The notes beneath the pieces are model-generated. The model saw only the letters and a program-made list of their open reading frames with translations. It searched no databases and was not told the DNA's origin. Positions 1 through 10,491 of a DNA stretch of 64,000 nucleotides are shown piece by piece. This stretch comes from Cyanoderma ruficeps (Eukaryota; Chordata; Aves; Passeriformes; Timaliidae). The stretch is taken from the NCBI GenBank assembly GCA_008694505.1, contig VZDJ01007747.1:43854388-43918387 (forward strand). Direction: 5' to 3'. The position numbers and the translations under genes were made by a program. Position 1 is the stretch's first letter, and each line of letters starts with the position of its first letter.

Positions 1-1199
1 CACTCTCCAGACAGTAATTTATTTATATGCCTTCTTTAATGTTTTGCAAATCACTGCTTTAAAAAATGTCCAGCTGGAAGACAGGGAGGCTTGGGAGACA
101 GGGAATCATCTTGATAGAGAATCAGATTAAATAAAAATGACATGGAATTTGACAGCGAGGACACGTGGTTGGAAATAAAAAACACAACCATCCCCCAAGC
201 AGAAATGCAGCCTTATTGCTGGGACTGGCTGCTGTAGCTTGAGAGACCAGGTTTTTACTGGATTCAGTGAGACAAAAACATTGAAGACAGGAAGAGGAAA
301 GGAGACATTGGCTTATATTTAGTGACAGCATTTCTTCCAGTCTGAAACATTGATGAGCTTACATTTTTTCAAGCCAGAAGGGATTACTTTGGTATCATGG
401 TCTGAGTTAAAAAACATAAAAAGAAATGCTATGCCTTGTAAGGACAGACCAGTAGAACCAGTAAGAGACAGAAGATACTTTTAAATTATAGTTAATATTA
501 GAGCAATGAGTCTAGTTCACACACAGAAAATTAATATATTAACCACAGAGGAGGTTTCAGTGCAGGTTGTAGCAGATGTGATAACCTGGGTTTGATATCT
601 GGACTGGCAGAAAGGCAAGGGCAAGTGGAAGAGAGAAGACTAAAATTCCTTTTTGATTTCTAATTCTGCCACCAAGGATCTCCCACGTCCTTGTTCCTCG
701 AGTCCACCAAGAATGTTTGGAGGGTAATGCCCTCCTGGTAAGGTCCAGTCAGTGTCGTAGGTACAAACTACTTTGTAGAGGGGATTACCAAGGGTCTGAC
801 TTAGTTTTAAAGATGATGGAACTGAGTTTTAAACATATTAATTGCTCATTTAAAAATCCCCCCTCAACTGCAATTAACATCTAAGCATTTTAGGTGATGG
901 TCTCTGCCAGTGTCCCAGTCAGCTCCTCCATTCCCCTCATGCCTGTGACTTCCTGGATGTTTCTGCAGCAGCTGTGTGGCCTGGGACAGCTCAGGTCCTC
1001 CTGGTATTTCACTTTGAGATGATTATTGGCTGTAATAGAACCTGGGTTTTTTGACATCCATAGCTGACCACCTGCCTTAGTCTGTGCCTGGGTGCACAAC
1101 CTGCATTCTTGAGCTACTCTCACCATCTGAAGCTGGTGCTTAAAGCCCACATGGGAATTTTATTGTTTGCTGGACAGCAGGAACGCAGCCAACTCCCTT
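1..1199. other. Unique non-coding sequence
   Basis: I recognise no gene, RNA or repeat here. Open frames are short (at most about 86 codons, on the minus strand near 890-1150) and show no recognisable domain. The sequence is AT-rich with a few GC-richer patches, as expected for vertebrate intergenic or intronic DNA. Confidence 0.5.
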
Positions 1200-1612
1200 A
1201 GAATCATAGACTCATTTAGATTGGAAAATACTTTTAAGATCACAGAGTCCAATTTTTCACCCAGCACTGCCAAAGCCACCACTAACCCACATCCCCAAGT
1301 GCCACATGCATACGGGTTTTAACTCCTGCCAGGGGTGGGAACTCCAACAGTGCCATGGGCATCTGTGCCAGGGCTGGACAACCCTTTGGGTGATGAAATT
1401 TTCCCTAATATGCAATCTAAACCTCCCCTGGAGGTTTGCACACACTTGAGGCCATGTCCTCTTGTCCTGTTTTCTGTTATTTGAGAGAAGAGACACCTTG
1501 TTTTGATCTCAAGTCAGGGAGTTTGCAGAGCCATGAGATCCTCTCCGAGCCTCCTTTTCTCCAGGCTGAGCCCCTGTCCCAGCTCCCCCAGCTGCTCCTC
1601 ACTCTCTTTAGA
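1200..1612 (-). mobile_element. CR1 LINE 3' fragment
   Basis: The segment opens with 'gaatcatagactcatttaga' followed by 'ttggaaaatacttttaagat', the reverse complement of the avian CR1 3' end, so the element lies on the minus strand. The CR1 3'-UTR landmarks follow in order: a 'tgccagggctggacaaccct' block, 'ttccctaatatgcaatctaa', 'acctcccctggaggtttgca', and a distal 'ctccaggctgagcccctgtc' block. A few stretches are missing between blocks, so the copy is old. It is 5'-truncated, as most CR1 copies are, and has no intact reading frame. Confidence 0.85.
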
Positions 1613-3258
1613 GGATAAATTACAGCTGTTCTGATAACCAGGCCAAACACCAGGACTGTCTATAGCCCCCCTTTGGAGGGGGCAGATGCTTCACTGCAGA
1701 TTTGAATAGAGCCAAGGCCCTGCCTGGGGGTGTGGTGCAGCAGCCCCAGCCTGCCCTGTCCAAGCTCTCAGCTGGCTGGATGGGAGCCAGCTGCTGTCAG
1801 GAAAACATAAAGCTCCCAGGCCATGCATGGCTGTTCTCCTGCAGCAACACTAATGCACTGATGAGGTTATGCAACTCCTGGTGGGGAGCAGTGAGAGGAG
1901 CTCAGGTCCTGGTGCGTGTTGATATCATCACAGTTGATCCTCCAATGTTCACGTATTGATGGTTCCCTTAGTTTGGGGTTTCCAGAAAGCTCCTGAGATG
2001 GTTCAGTCTGGGGAATCTGAACCCCTGTGTTTTATCCTCCTCCCAGCCACCGACATTGAAATCCCTCTTGCCTTGGTTCACATTCTCTGCCTGGGAATTT
2101 TTTTAGGGGTGCCCTGAGCTCCTCTGAAGATTCAGAGGTCCTTTCATGGGTAGCCAAATGCAAATGGAAAGAATGACTCATTATTAACAGAATTCTCCTA
2201 ATTCCAGGATAGTAAAGGAGCACAGACTGCTGTAGTTTCCACAAATTAATATTTTCCATATTCTTTCAGTTTTCAGGGTAACACATCAGTTTAAAAACTT
2301 TTTTTTTTTTTTAATAAATCCAGAGACACAAAATTGATTGATGCTCTGGGCCACAACCTGCTTCCAGGTGACCATCTTGTCCATGGGTAAATGGAAGTCC
2401 TCGGTGGAAATCATTGCCTATCTTTGCTTTTACAAAACCTGCCACCTTATCTCAGGAAGCTGTGTGCTTTTAAGTGTAAAATGAATGCATCTCAGGAATT
2501 AGCTAATGCTCTCCACTGGCTATAGAAGGGGCACAGGTGCTTGGCTTTCGCTAAAGACCTGCCCTAAATATCTGTGAAGTGACTTTGAGCTTTAGATTTT
2601 GGCAGGCATTGTTGACTTTTGCTGCTGGACACAGATGTGACACAGGGCTCTGATGTGCCACTGAATTCAGGCATTTTTAATTACCATTAACATTTGATTA
2701 AATACTGTTGCTTGCAAAAATAATTAACCTCAAAATTAAGGGGAAATTAGTAGCCAATGATCTTCTCAATTCTTTGCTCCTGTGACTCTAAATCTGTGGT
2801 TATTTGTGCTGAGATTTTGCTGTGAATTTCAGAGACAGAGAAGCATCCACTGTGGAAAATGCTGTGTAAAACCTGTTTCACACGTTGGCTAAGTCAAATC
2901 TCTGCCAGGTCTGTGATCTATCCCAGACCTCAGCATAACTCGATTAATGCTGCATTTCTTCTTAATGTTTCCATCAGCAATCCACATCAGCTGGCTGCAA
3001 AGCGTTCTGCCAATAAATCCTCACCCAATTCCTGCTTTATTAAGTAGAGAAGCCTCTGGATTTGGGACTCAGATGTGTGTTTCAGCCTCCACCTGTGGAA
3101 AGCAGGGCAGTGTGTGGAGGCACAGCCCAGTAAGGGAGGGCTGCATGCCATGCAGCTGGTGGTGGGATTCCCCTGGGAGATGTGGGATAACGCTGGTGGC
3201 ACCGTCCTTGGAAGGTGCCTGGATGGAGATGGGGGTGTGTGGAGGGGCTGCTCCCTCC
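1613..3258. other. Unique non-coding sequence
   Basis: No repeat or gene is recognised. There is a T-run near 2299-2312 and a patch rich in TAAT cores at about 2675-2745, which could be regulatory but has no further support. A run of overlapping open frames begins near 2947 and continues into the LTR that follows. I treat these frames as chance. Confidence 0.45.
3254..3258. repeat. Target-site duplication, left copy (CCTCC)
   Basis: The five bases CCTCC directly left of the family-A LTR are repeated directly right of it at 3941-3945, as expected for a retroviral integration. The next base outward (C) also allows a shifted six-base reading. Confidence 0.55.
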
Positions 3259-3940
3259 TCTTGGGTTTGGTTTTTCTCCCGGGATTCATGTGGTGATCTT
3301 TTGCCCTGTGAAGGCTCTGAGCCAGACATGAGAATGAAACGGAGTCTTCAAGGTTTTGTTTTTTCAAGGTTTCTCATGTGTTTATTGTTTCTTATCTTAC
3401 AATTTTCTCTGTGCCCGGCCAAGCTGTTCACAGCAGCTCGGACACAGGACAGCTCCCCCCGGGATGGGAGGTCACTACCTTCTTATACAGATAATTACGT
3501 GTGTCTTATTTACAATTCTGTGCCCATGCCTATTACCTGTACTAAAAGGGTCACCTCTATTTTGACCCAATTCCCTTAAACTACTTTGTGCCCCCACCAC
3601 TGCAGAAGATGGATGCCAAGGGAGAACAAGAAGAACCCAGGGTACCACCCTAAATCCTCCATCTTGTTCCCCATTCACCTCCATTCTAAGAATCCCAAAA
3701 CTACAGAATTTCCCACCTGGTGATAAACTACACTACTGTCTGTCACACCTTTGTGACTTGTAATTCCTCTCTGTGTTGGAAGTTTTTCTCATGGACCGAA
3801 ATCAAAGCCTGTGTCTTCCTGGGCTCTGCTACAACCCCCCTGGACAGATCCCCTGTACAGATTTCAAACCCTCTTGCTCAGGTCTCTGCCGAGGTCTGTG
3901 ACCTTCCAGGGCAACCAAAGGAATGCCCTGGACTCCGACA
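3259..3940 (-). mobile_element. Solo LTR, family A, copy 1
   Basis: This 682-bp segment aligns along its whole length with 8430-9158, and the similarity stops sharply at both ends, which defines the element. Read on the minus strand it starts TGTCGGAGTCC, the usual TG start of an LTR. It carries a poly(A) signal AATAAA (complement of 3381-3386) in its 3' half. It is flanked by a CCTCC duplication. No gag, pol or env-like sequence adjoins it, so it is a solo LTR of an endogenous retrovirus. I cannot assign the family name. The frames inside it are shadows. Confidence 0.75.
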
Positions 3941-3945
3941 CCTCC
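3941..3945. repeat. Target-site duplication, right copy (CCTCC)
   Basis: Right-hand partner of the CCTCC at 3254-3258, directly abutting the LTR end at 3940. Confidence 0.55.
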
Positions 3946-4119
3946 CTGCCAGCTGCCTTTTTGTGCAAATCCACACACCCAGGACCACACGGGACCCGAA
4001 ACACCGTGACCTTTCAAGGTACAGTGCAGTCACTCGTGATTATTGCACCAGGTGCTGTTATCCTCAATTTGCCTGCTTTCCTGCCTGCTCCTATCTTTGT
4101 ATTTTCTCCCCTCTGTTCT

Positions 4120-4881
4120 NNNNNNNNNNNNNNNNNNNNNNNNNNNNNNNNNNNNNNNNNNNNNNNNNNNNNNNNNNNNNNNNNNNNNNNNNNNNNNNNN
4201 NNNNNNNNNNNNNNNNNNNNNNNNNNNNNNNNNNNNNNNNNNNNNNNNNNNNNNNNNNNNNNNNNNNNNNNNNNNNNNNNNNNNNNNNNNNNNNNNNNNN
4301 NNNNNNNNNNNNNNNNNNNNNNNNNNNNNNNNNNNNNNNNNNNNNNNNNNNNNNNNNNNNNNNNNNNNNNNNNNNNNNNNNNNNNNNNNNNNNNNNNNNN
4401 NNNNNNNNNNNNNNNNNNNNNNNNNNNNNNNNNNNNNNNNNNNNNNNNNNNNNNNNNNNNNNNNNNNNNNNNNNNNNNNNNNNNNNNNNNNNNNNNNNNN
4501 NNNNNNNNNNNNNNNNNNNNNNNNNNNNNNNNNNNNNNNNNNNNNNNNNNNNNNNNNNNNNNNNNNNNNNNNNNNNNNNNNNNNNNNNNNNNNNNNNNNN
4601 NNNNNNNNNNNNNNNNNNNNNNNNNNNNNNNNNNNNNNNNNNNNNNNNNNNNNNNNNNNNNNNNNNNNNNNNNNNNNNNNNNNNNNNNNNNNNNNNNNNN
4701 NNNNNNNNNNNNNNNNNNNNNNNNNNNNNNNNNNNNNNNNNNNNNNNNNNNNNNNNNNNNNNNNNNNNNNNNNNNNNNNNNNNNNNNNNNNNNNNNNNNN
4801 NNNNNNNNNNNNNNNNNNNNNNNNNNNNNNNNNNNNNNNNNNNNNNNNNNNNNNNNNNNNNNNNNNNNNNNNNNNNNNNNN
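4120..4881. other. Assembly gap (762 N)
   Basis: The bases are all N. The gap ends in a run of 15 T (4882-4896), so the missing sequence probably includes or borders a homopolymer or repeat. Any open frame crossing this interval is meaningless. Confidence 0.98.
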
Positions 4882-5140
4882 TTTTTTTTTTTTTTTGCTA
4901 TTCTCAGTTATCATTTAACTGAGAGGACAGAAAGGGCACAAAACTCTATGGAAAAACAGAAAAGAAGATAATTTCCGAGATTTCACAACCCATTTCATCT
5001 TGTTAGGAAAAAAAATTATAAATTGGTTTGACTGGGAAATAAGGCAGAGGTCTCAGCAGGTTTATGTTGCTGTGATAATCTGAAGCTATTGAGCACTGTG
5101 GGGTGTGTCTCCCATAGCCAACCAACACATTTTTGGCAAA

Positions 5141-5372
5141 TCACAGAATCCTTAAGGTTGGAAAAGATCCTCAAGACCCTCAAGTCCAACCTTTGACCAA
5201 CTACCACCCCTCCCACTAAACCATATTGTGAAGGGCCACACCTATTTTCTTTTTAAACACTCTGGGATTGTGACTCCCCCACTGCCCTGGGCAGCTGTGC
5301 CAGGGCTTCACCACTCTTTTAGTGAACAATTTTTTTCTAATGTCCAACTTGAACCTCCCCTGGCAGAACCTG
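5141..5372 (-). mobile_element. CR1 LINE 3' fragment
   Basis: Begins 'atcacagaatccttaaggtt' then 'ggaaaagatcctcaagaccc', the reverse complement of the CR1 3' end. Other CR1 blocks follow: 'ctgtgccagggcttcaccac', 'ttctaatgtccaacttgaac' and 'ctcccctggcagaacctgag'. The copy is 5'-truncated and on the minus strand. It belongs to the same broad CR1 group as the copy at 1200. Confidence 0.85.
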
Positions 5373-7960
5373 AGAACATTTGACCCTGACCTGTGAAATG
5401 GCTCATTAGGTGAGATCCTATAAAGAGAAATTACTTTCTGTTCCCTGTTTGACCCACACTGTGTCTTTCTTACATCACGAATCAAGGTGGAATCACTCTT
5501 TCCTCACTCACAGTTCGATTTCTTTCTTTTAATAAACAAGAATGTTATATTTTCTGTTTAATATCTTCGTTGGACAGGACTGGCTAGAAGTGTGTGCACA
5601 GCTCCAGATGAGGAAACAGCTGCTTTGGAAGGCACAATTAACATTTCCTGGTGGCTCACAATTAACATTTCCTGGTGGCTCCTTGAAGCATTTAACCTGA
5701 AGCCAAATCACATTTGTCTTTTCGATGGCTTTGCCATGTCAGTGCCTCACAGCCATCCCCTGACTGACCAACAGTCCCTGTCATGTTTTCCTCTCAGCTG
5801 TTTGCACTGGAAATCTTGAAGATCTAATAGATTAATAGTTCCTAATCTCCAAATGTGTGACCTTGTCACTTCAAAGTGTTAAATCTCATCCCATTTCTGT
5901 TATTCCAGTTCCCATTCAATTACTCCAGTAGACTAAATGCCTCTGTCTCAGTGATGCCTCTCGTCATCATTTTAATTAGTATGCTCTCAGTTTTGCCAAG
6001 TTTATTAGTGAAAGCATTTTCAAGATCATTGTCAGCACCCAGTACTAGTAATTGTCCTCCGAAAATCACTTTTATTCTTCAGCCCAGCCCACTGACATCC
6101 TCTTACTGCCTCTCATCCTCTTACTTACCTTGCAGCTACAGTTCCTCCCTTGTTCTCCCACTGAACCTTCTCTGGAACACCTTATTAGAAGTTTCACTTC
6201 CATTTAAATGAGCTAATTTAGCATCTAAAATCAGCAGTTTCCAGGAGATGAGTGCCTGTGACAACAAAGGACTTGTTTCCATATCAGTGACGAAGAAGGA
6301 AATGAAGGAAGTTTTCCCTTTATGATATCAAGATTCCAAACTGGTGACATGTGCCATGCAGAGTTCCATCCCCTTGGAAAGGCAGCTTTGAGTATGAGGT
6401 TGGATGACACATGTCTTATCTCTGAGGTTCTTCTAAAGGAACTTCTTCCATGATTAAAAAGAATCAGACTTGAGAGACAAGCAAAGGAAGAGAGCTCCCA
6501 GTGCTGGCTATGAGAACAGGTCTCCAGATGGGCTGCAGTCTCCAGCCTTGCTCCAGGCTGGACAAAGCCCTGAGTGACTTGGTCTGACCTCAGAGTTGGT
6601 CTTGCTTTGAGCAGGACTCCTGATAATCCTTCCAACCTGAATTTTCCTAGCACCCTATGATGCCATGTTTTATTTTACACCATCTTCCTAAAGATGGTAT
6701 CTGATCTCCAGGGTATCCACATCACCGGCAGAGAGAAAGACAGTTCTCCAAAGATAGAACTTCCTCTATAAAGGCTCCCAGTTAAAATTAATTGACCTCC
6801 ACTGAGGTTTTTTGGATGGATATGTTTTTTCAGAACTGAGATTGTGATAAAGAGGAAACGTGGCTGAATACCTGCTGTTGTTTTTACAGGAGGTTTGTTT
6901 GTCAGTTTTTTATGTATTTTTTTTTCTATTTTCCCCACTATAATTTGACATGAAAAGCTCCTTTCACTACTCTGCCTAGAGTTGTTATGAAAAAGCTTTC
7001 TGCATGTACATGTTCACAGAACATAAAATAAAGTGGCCCGAATTGCTGTGAACAAACCTCAAGCTCCTCACAGACACCCAGAACAAACCACCGTGTGCAC
7101 ATAACACACCACAGTGTCTGCACTCCTTCCCAGCCTATAAACTCTGACTGTGGAGGGAAAACATGGAAAAATATCACCCTGGGATGGGGGGTTGCTGAGG
7201 CTGTGATTGCCCGGAGCTAAGGGCCGAAATTTCTTCACATAACACTGAGACAACTTTTTTTTTTCCCCTTCTGTCCTGAGGGCAATATTTCACTCTGCGG
7301 TTCCTCAAAACAAAAGGCCAAAGAAATATTACAACAAATCCCCCAGTGATTTTTTTGCCACACAAACCCATATAGCCCCCATAGTTTTATTCCATTTCCT
7401 TTTAAACATCAGCTACTAATGAATAATGGGCAGGTTGAATGTGTTTCATATATAGAATAGAAAATAACTAGAAGAACAAAATGCTTAAGCTGTAAAGCCA
7501 AACAAGTAAAACTCAGGAAATGCCACAGTTTAAGCTGTTCATGCAACTTGACCTTGACTTTGTTGTGGCTGGGGTCTGGGTTGCAGTTATTGCATGTTAT
7601 TTTCCAAAGGCACATGTTGCAATTAGGCTGTTTCATTCTGCTTCTCTCTGCCCCCGCTAAGAAGTTTCACATTTCCAAAAAAGCTCTGCTTATTTTCACT
7701 TGGAGTCCTCAAGCCTTCTTGTCCTTCTTTGTCCTCAACTTCTGTCCTTCCCCAAAGATGAAATAAAATTAAATAAATCAATAACCCAACCAATGCAAGT
7801 ACGGATAAAGCACCCCTTGCCTTTTTTGGTGGGTTTTTTTGCTGTGAAATTAGGAGAGCCAGGGGTGTTGTTTATTTCAATGTGGCCCTTTTGTGAGAAA
7901 GCTGTGTTTGGAATCAAGTGAAAGGTGGCAGTAGAAATCTTTACATCGGTCCACGGGTCC
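5373..7960. other. Mostly unique non-coding sequence
   Basis: Apart from the short tandem duplication at 5633-5680, I see no repeat, RNA or supported gene. The longest frame is about 140 codons on the minus strand (6231-6653), with no recognisable domain or splice context. Confidence 0.45.
5633..5680. repeat. Perfect 2 x 24 bp tandem duplication
   Basis: Two identical, directly adjacent 24-bp units (5633-5656 and 5657-5680) begin CACAATTAACATTTCC and end GGTGGCT. The lack of any mismatch implies a recent slippage or duplication event. Confidence 0.95.
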
Positions 7961-8121
7961 TCTGGAAAAAAGCAGTGTTCTCCAATGGAAAAAAGCAGTG
8001 TTCTCCATTGAAAATAAAACCTGTTCTCCATTGGAAATAAAACCTGTTCTCCAATGGAAAAAAGCTGTGCTCTCCATTGGAAAAAAGCAGTGTTCTCCAA
8101 TGGAAAAAAGCAGTGTTCTCC
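7961..8121. repeat. Minisatellite, 7 units of 23 bp
   Basis: Seven consecutive units of exactly 23 bp are present with no length change (7 x 23 = 161). Each ends in TTCTCC or CTCTCC and starts with a three-base variable block (TCT, AAT or ATT) followed by GGAAA or GAAAA. Two central units (3 and 4) share the variant core ATAAAACCTG in place of AAAAAGCAGTG. The array ends in an eighth partial unit (TTTGGA). Because 23 is not a multiple of three, open frames through it cycle and are accidental. The units abut without spacers, so this is not a CRISPR array. Confidence 0.95.
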
Positions 8122-8331
8122 TTTGGATTCCTGGGGTCTGGTGCTGCTGGGAGGGATTCAAGACTCCAGCAATGAGTGCTGCTCTGGAGGCTGTGGTAAA
8201 ATAAGTCCTGAGGTTACAAAGGATTCCTGACCCTGTAGAGATCGGAATGGAACAAGGCACTGAATCACAGCCCAGCTCCTTGGCTGGAGGATCATTCTGC
8301 CAGTGTTCCCACATTCTTCCTCTTCTTCATC

Positions 8332-8429
8332 CCTGCATAGAATGATAGAAACATAAAGTCATGGAATGGATTTGGACGGAGTTGAATGGTTTGGATGGGA
8401 TATCATTCCTACATAGACTGATAGAAACA
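8332..8429 (-). mobile_element. CR1 3' tail with internal 76-bp duplication
   Basis: This holds a CR1 minus-strand tail ('tagaatgatagaaacataaa' then 'gtcatggaatggatttggac'). The block starting CCTGCATAG at 8332 recurs at offset 76 as CCTACATAG at 8408. The second copy runs into the family-A LTR after GAAACA and resumes on its far side at 9159 with the same GAAACATAAAGTCATGGAAT. Confidence 0.7.
8424..8429. repeat. Target-site duplication, left copy (GAAACA)
   Basis: Six bases directly left of the LTR, repeated exactly at 9159-9164 directly right of it. Together the two flanks rejoin into an uninterrupted CR1 tail. Confidence 0.8.
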
Positions 8430-9158
8430 TCTCGGGTTTGGTTTCTGTGCACCGAGATTCAGGTGGTGGTTCTGGTGGTGGTTCGAGGGGTCTTTTTTTG
8501 CTCTCTGCCCTCTGAAGGCTTTGAGCCAGACACGAGAGTGAAATGGAGTCTTCAAGGTCTTATTGTTTCTTGGTTTCTCGTGTGTTTATTATTTCTTTTC
8601 TTACAAGCTTTTCTCTGTGCCCGGCCAAGCTGTTCACAGCAGCTTGGACACAGGACGACTCCCCCCTCGATGGGAGGTCATTACCTCTTATACAGATAAT
8701 TACGTGTGTCTTATTTACAATTCTGTGCCAATGCCTATCACCTGTACTAAAAGGGTCACCTCTACTTTGACCCAATCTCCTTAAACTACTTTGTGCCCCC
8801 GCCACTGCAGAAGATGGATGCCAATGGAGAACAAGAAGAACACAGGGTACCACCCTAAATCCTCCATCTTGTTCCCCATTCACCTCCATTCTAAGAACCC
8901 CAAAACTACAAAATTTCCCACCTGGTGATAAACTACACTACTGTCTGTCACACCTTTGTGACTTGCAATTCCTCTCTGTGTTGGAAGTTTTTCTCATGGA
9001 CTGAAATCAAACCCTGTGTCTTCCTGGGCTCTGTGCCAGGCACCTCCACTGGACAGACCCCCCTGTCCAGGTCTCAAACCCTTTTGCTTGGGTTCCATAC
9101 CCCTCTGCCGAGGTCTGTGACCATCCAGGGCGCCCAGAGGGATCCCTGGACTCTGACA
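8430..9158 (-). mobile_element. Solo LTR, family A, copy 2
   Basis: This 729-bp segment aligns throughout with 3259-3940 on the same strand. Read on the minus strand it starts TGTCAGAGTCC. Its poly(A) signal AATAAA is the complement of 8585-8590. It is flanked by an exact 6-bp duplication (GAAACA), a length typical of class II (ERVK-like) integration. It sits inside a CR1 tail and so is younger than that CR1. Its U5-side end carries a GGTGGTTCT-type mini-expansion (about 8462-8482) not seen in copy 1. No internal retroviral sequence is present. Confidence 0.85.
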
Positions 9159-9400
9159 GAAACATAAAGTCATGGAATGGTATGGATTGACTGGTTGGAA
9201 GTGGACTGAAAGACAATCCACTTCCAACCCCAGCCACTGACAGCAACAACTTCCACTATTCCAGGTTGCTCAGAGCTCTGCCCAGCCTGGCCTTGGACAC
9301 TTCCAGGAATGGGGAACCCACAAACATCAAACACTGGCATTACCCAGGCATGACCATGATACAAATGCACTGACAAATCATCTTACCCTTCTCACAAGAC
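9159..9400 (-). mobile_element. CR1 LINE fragment, right of LTR insertion
   Basis: Continuation of the CR1 interrupted at 8430. It carries CR1 blocks 'ccaggttgctcagagctctg', 'cccagcctggccttggacac' and 'ttccaggaatggggaaccca' in minus-strand order. The block that normally reads 'ggttggaagggacc' is altered here into a perfect inverted repeat (9193-9229). The left end includes the GAAACA duplication (9159-9164). The right end fades out near 9400. Confidence 0.75.
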
Positions 9401-10409
9401 ACTTTATGAACCTCCTGTGAAATTACCTCTCACAGACTTTTGAAAACGACATTTCTCTCTCCATTAGTTTTCTCTCTTGGCCTTGCAAACACATATGGAG
9501 GGAATTAATTTTGCACAGTTATTGTCTGTCAGTTACTACTTTATGCGTCAAGAGGTTTATTTGGAAAATTAGGGTGCTGCTCCTTCAGGCATTAAGCAGA
9601 TGTTCACTGCTCACAGTGAAGGCAGCCCCTGAAATCCATTAAATTATTTGTATGTGGGAGGCTAAATAAACCTGCCTGCACTTGCAGGAGCAGGGACCTC
9701 TTAGCTAAAAATAATGCATGTTTTGGATAAAAGTCCAAGATTTCCAGTTAAGACAGCTGATCCAGAACTTGTCATAGAGATACTGTTTGCTCTTTTTATT
9801 TTTTTTTTCTTTCCCCCAGTGATCTCCTATTAACCTGATAATGGAAAAAGGGCAGCAGATAGACCTAGACACACAAATAGCAATGGTAATTTGTCTGTTT
9901 ATGTTCATATAACCCCAGCATATGGTGGCTCACCCTCCACAATGTCCTCCTCCCCCAATCTTATTAAAATTGACTGAGAAGGGAGCTATGAATCTTTTTT
10001 TATTTCTTGTTGGCATCACACATTAAAAGATGACAGCTCTACCATATCATAGCAGCAAACCTTTGCCTGATGCTTGAGTCACACATTTCTCCAGGCTGAC
10101 AGAACTGTTCTTATTCTTACACTTTTGGACACTTGTGACCACATTGTAGAGCACACTGATGCTCCAATATGTTTAGCAATTTGTACTGTCTGTTCTTTGT
10201 TTATGTGATTTTGGAGCTATTTCCATGCTGAATTCATTAGAATGGAGTGTAGACCCATTTAAATTGTTCCTATTAATGCCTTCCAGTCATTTTCAGACAC
10301 TTTCATGTATAAATATTTGCTTTTTTCAATTAAATTTTTAAAATAAGCAAAGAAAGTAAGTTTATCCTTTTTTTTTTGCCTTTTTTTTCTTTTAATATTA
10401 TCATAATCA
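9401..10409. other. Unique non-coding sequence
   Basis: No repeat or gene is recognised. AT-rich, with T-rich tracts near 9795-9815 and 10368-10390. Frames are at most about 67 codons. Confidence 0.5.
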
Positions 10410-10491
10410 CGGGGTAGTTTGGGTTGGGGCGGGGCCTTAAATACCATCTAGTCCCAACTCCCCTGCTATGGGCAGGGACACTTTTCACTAG
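10410..10491 (-). mobile_element. CR1 LINE 3' fragment, short
   Basis: A short minus-strand piece with 'agtttgggttggggcggggc', 'cttaaataccatctagtccc' and 'gctatgggcagggacacttt'. These are the terminal CR1 block and the 'ctgccatgggcagggacacc' block. It is strongly truncated. Confidence 0.8.

Noticed and set aside
2947..3579. A 210-codon plus-strand open frame
   Set aside because: It runs from unique sequence into the antisense of a solo LTR, shows no recognisable domain, and overlaps other open frames on both strands.
3720..4971. Open frames of 290-400 codons around 4-4.9 kb
   Set aside because: Most of their length is the N gap at 4120-4881. The flanking parts are LTR and unique non-coding sequence with no domain.
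7961..8121. CRISPR-like regular spacing
   Set aside because: The units abut directly without unique spacers, and the context is a vertebrate genome. It is a minisatellite.
7877..8314. A 145-codon minus-strand frame with repeated phenylalanine-rich segments
   Set aside because: The repetition is the 23-bp minisatellite translated in rotating frames, so there is no evidence for a protein.
3259..9158. The family-A copies as the two LTRs of one provirus
   Set aside because: The target duplications differ at the two copies, and the intervening sequence holds CR1 and a minisatellite rather than gag-pol-env.
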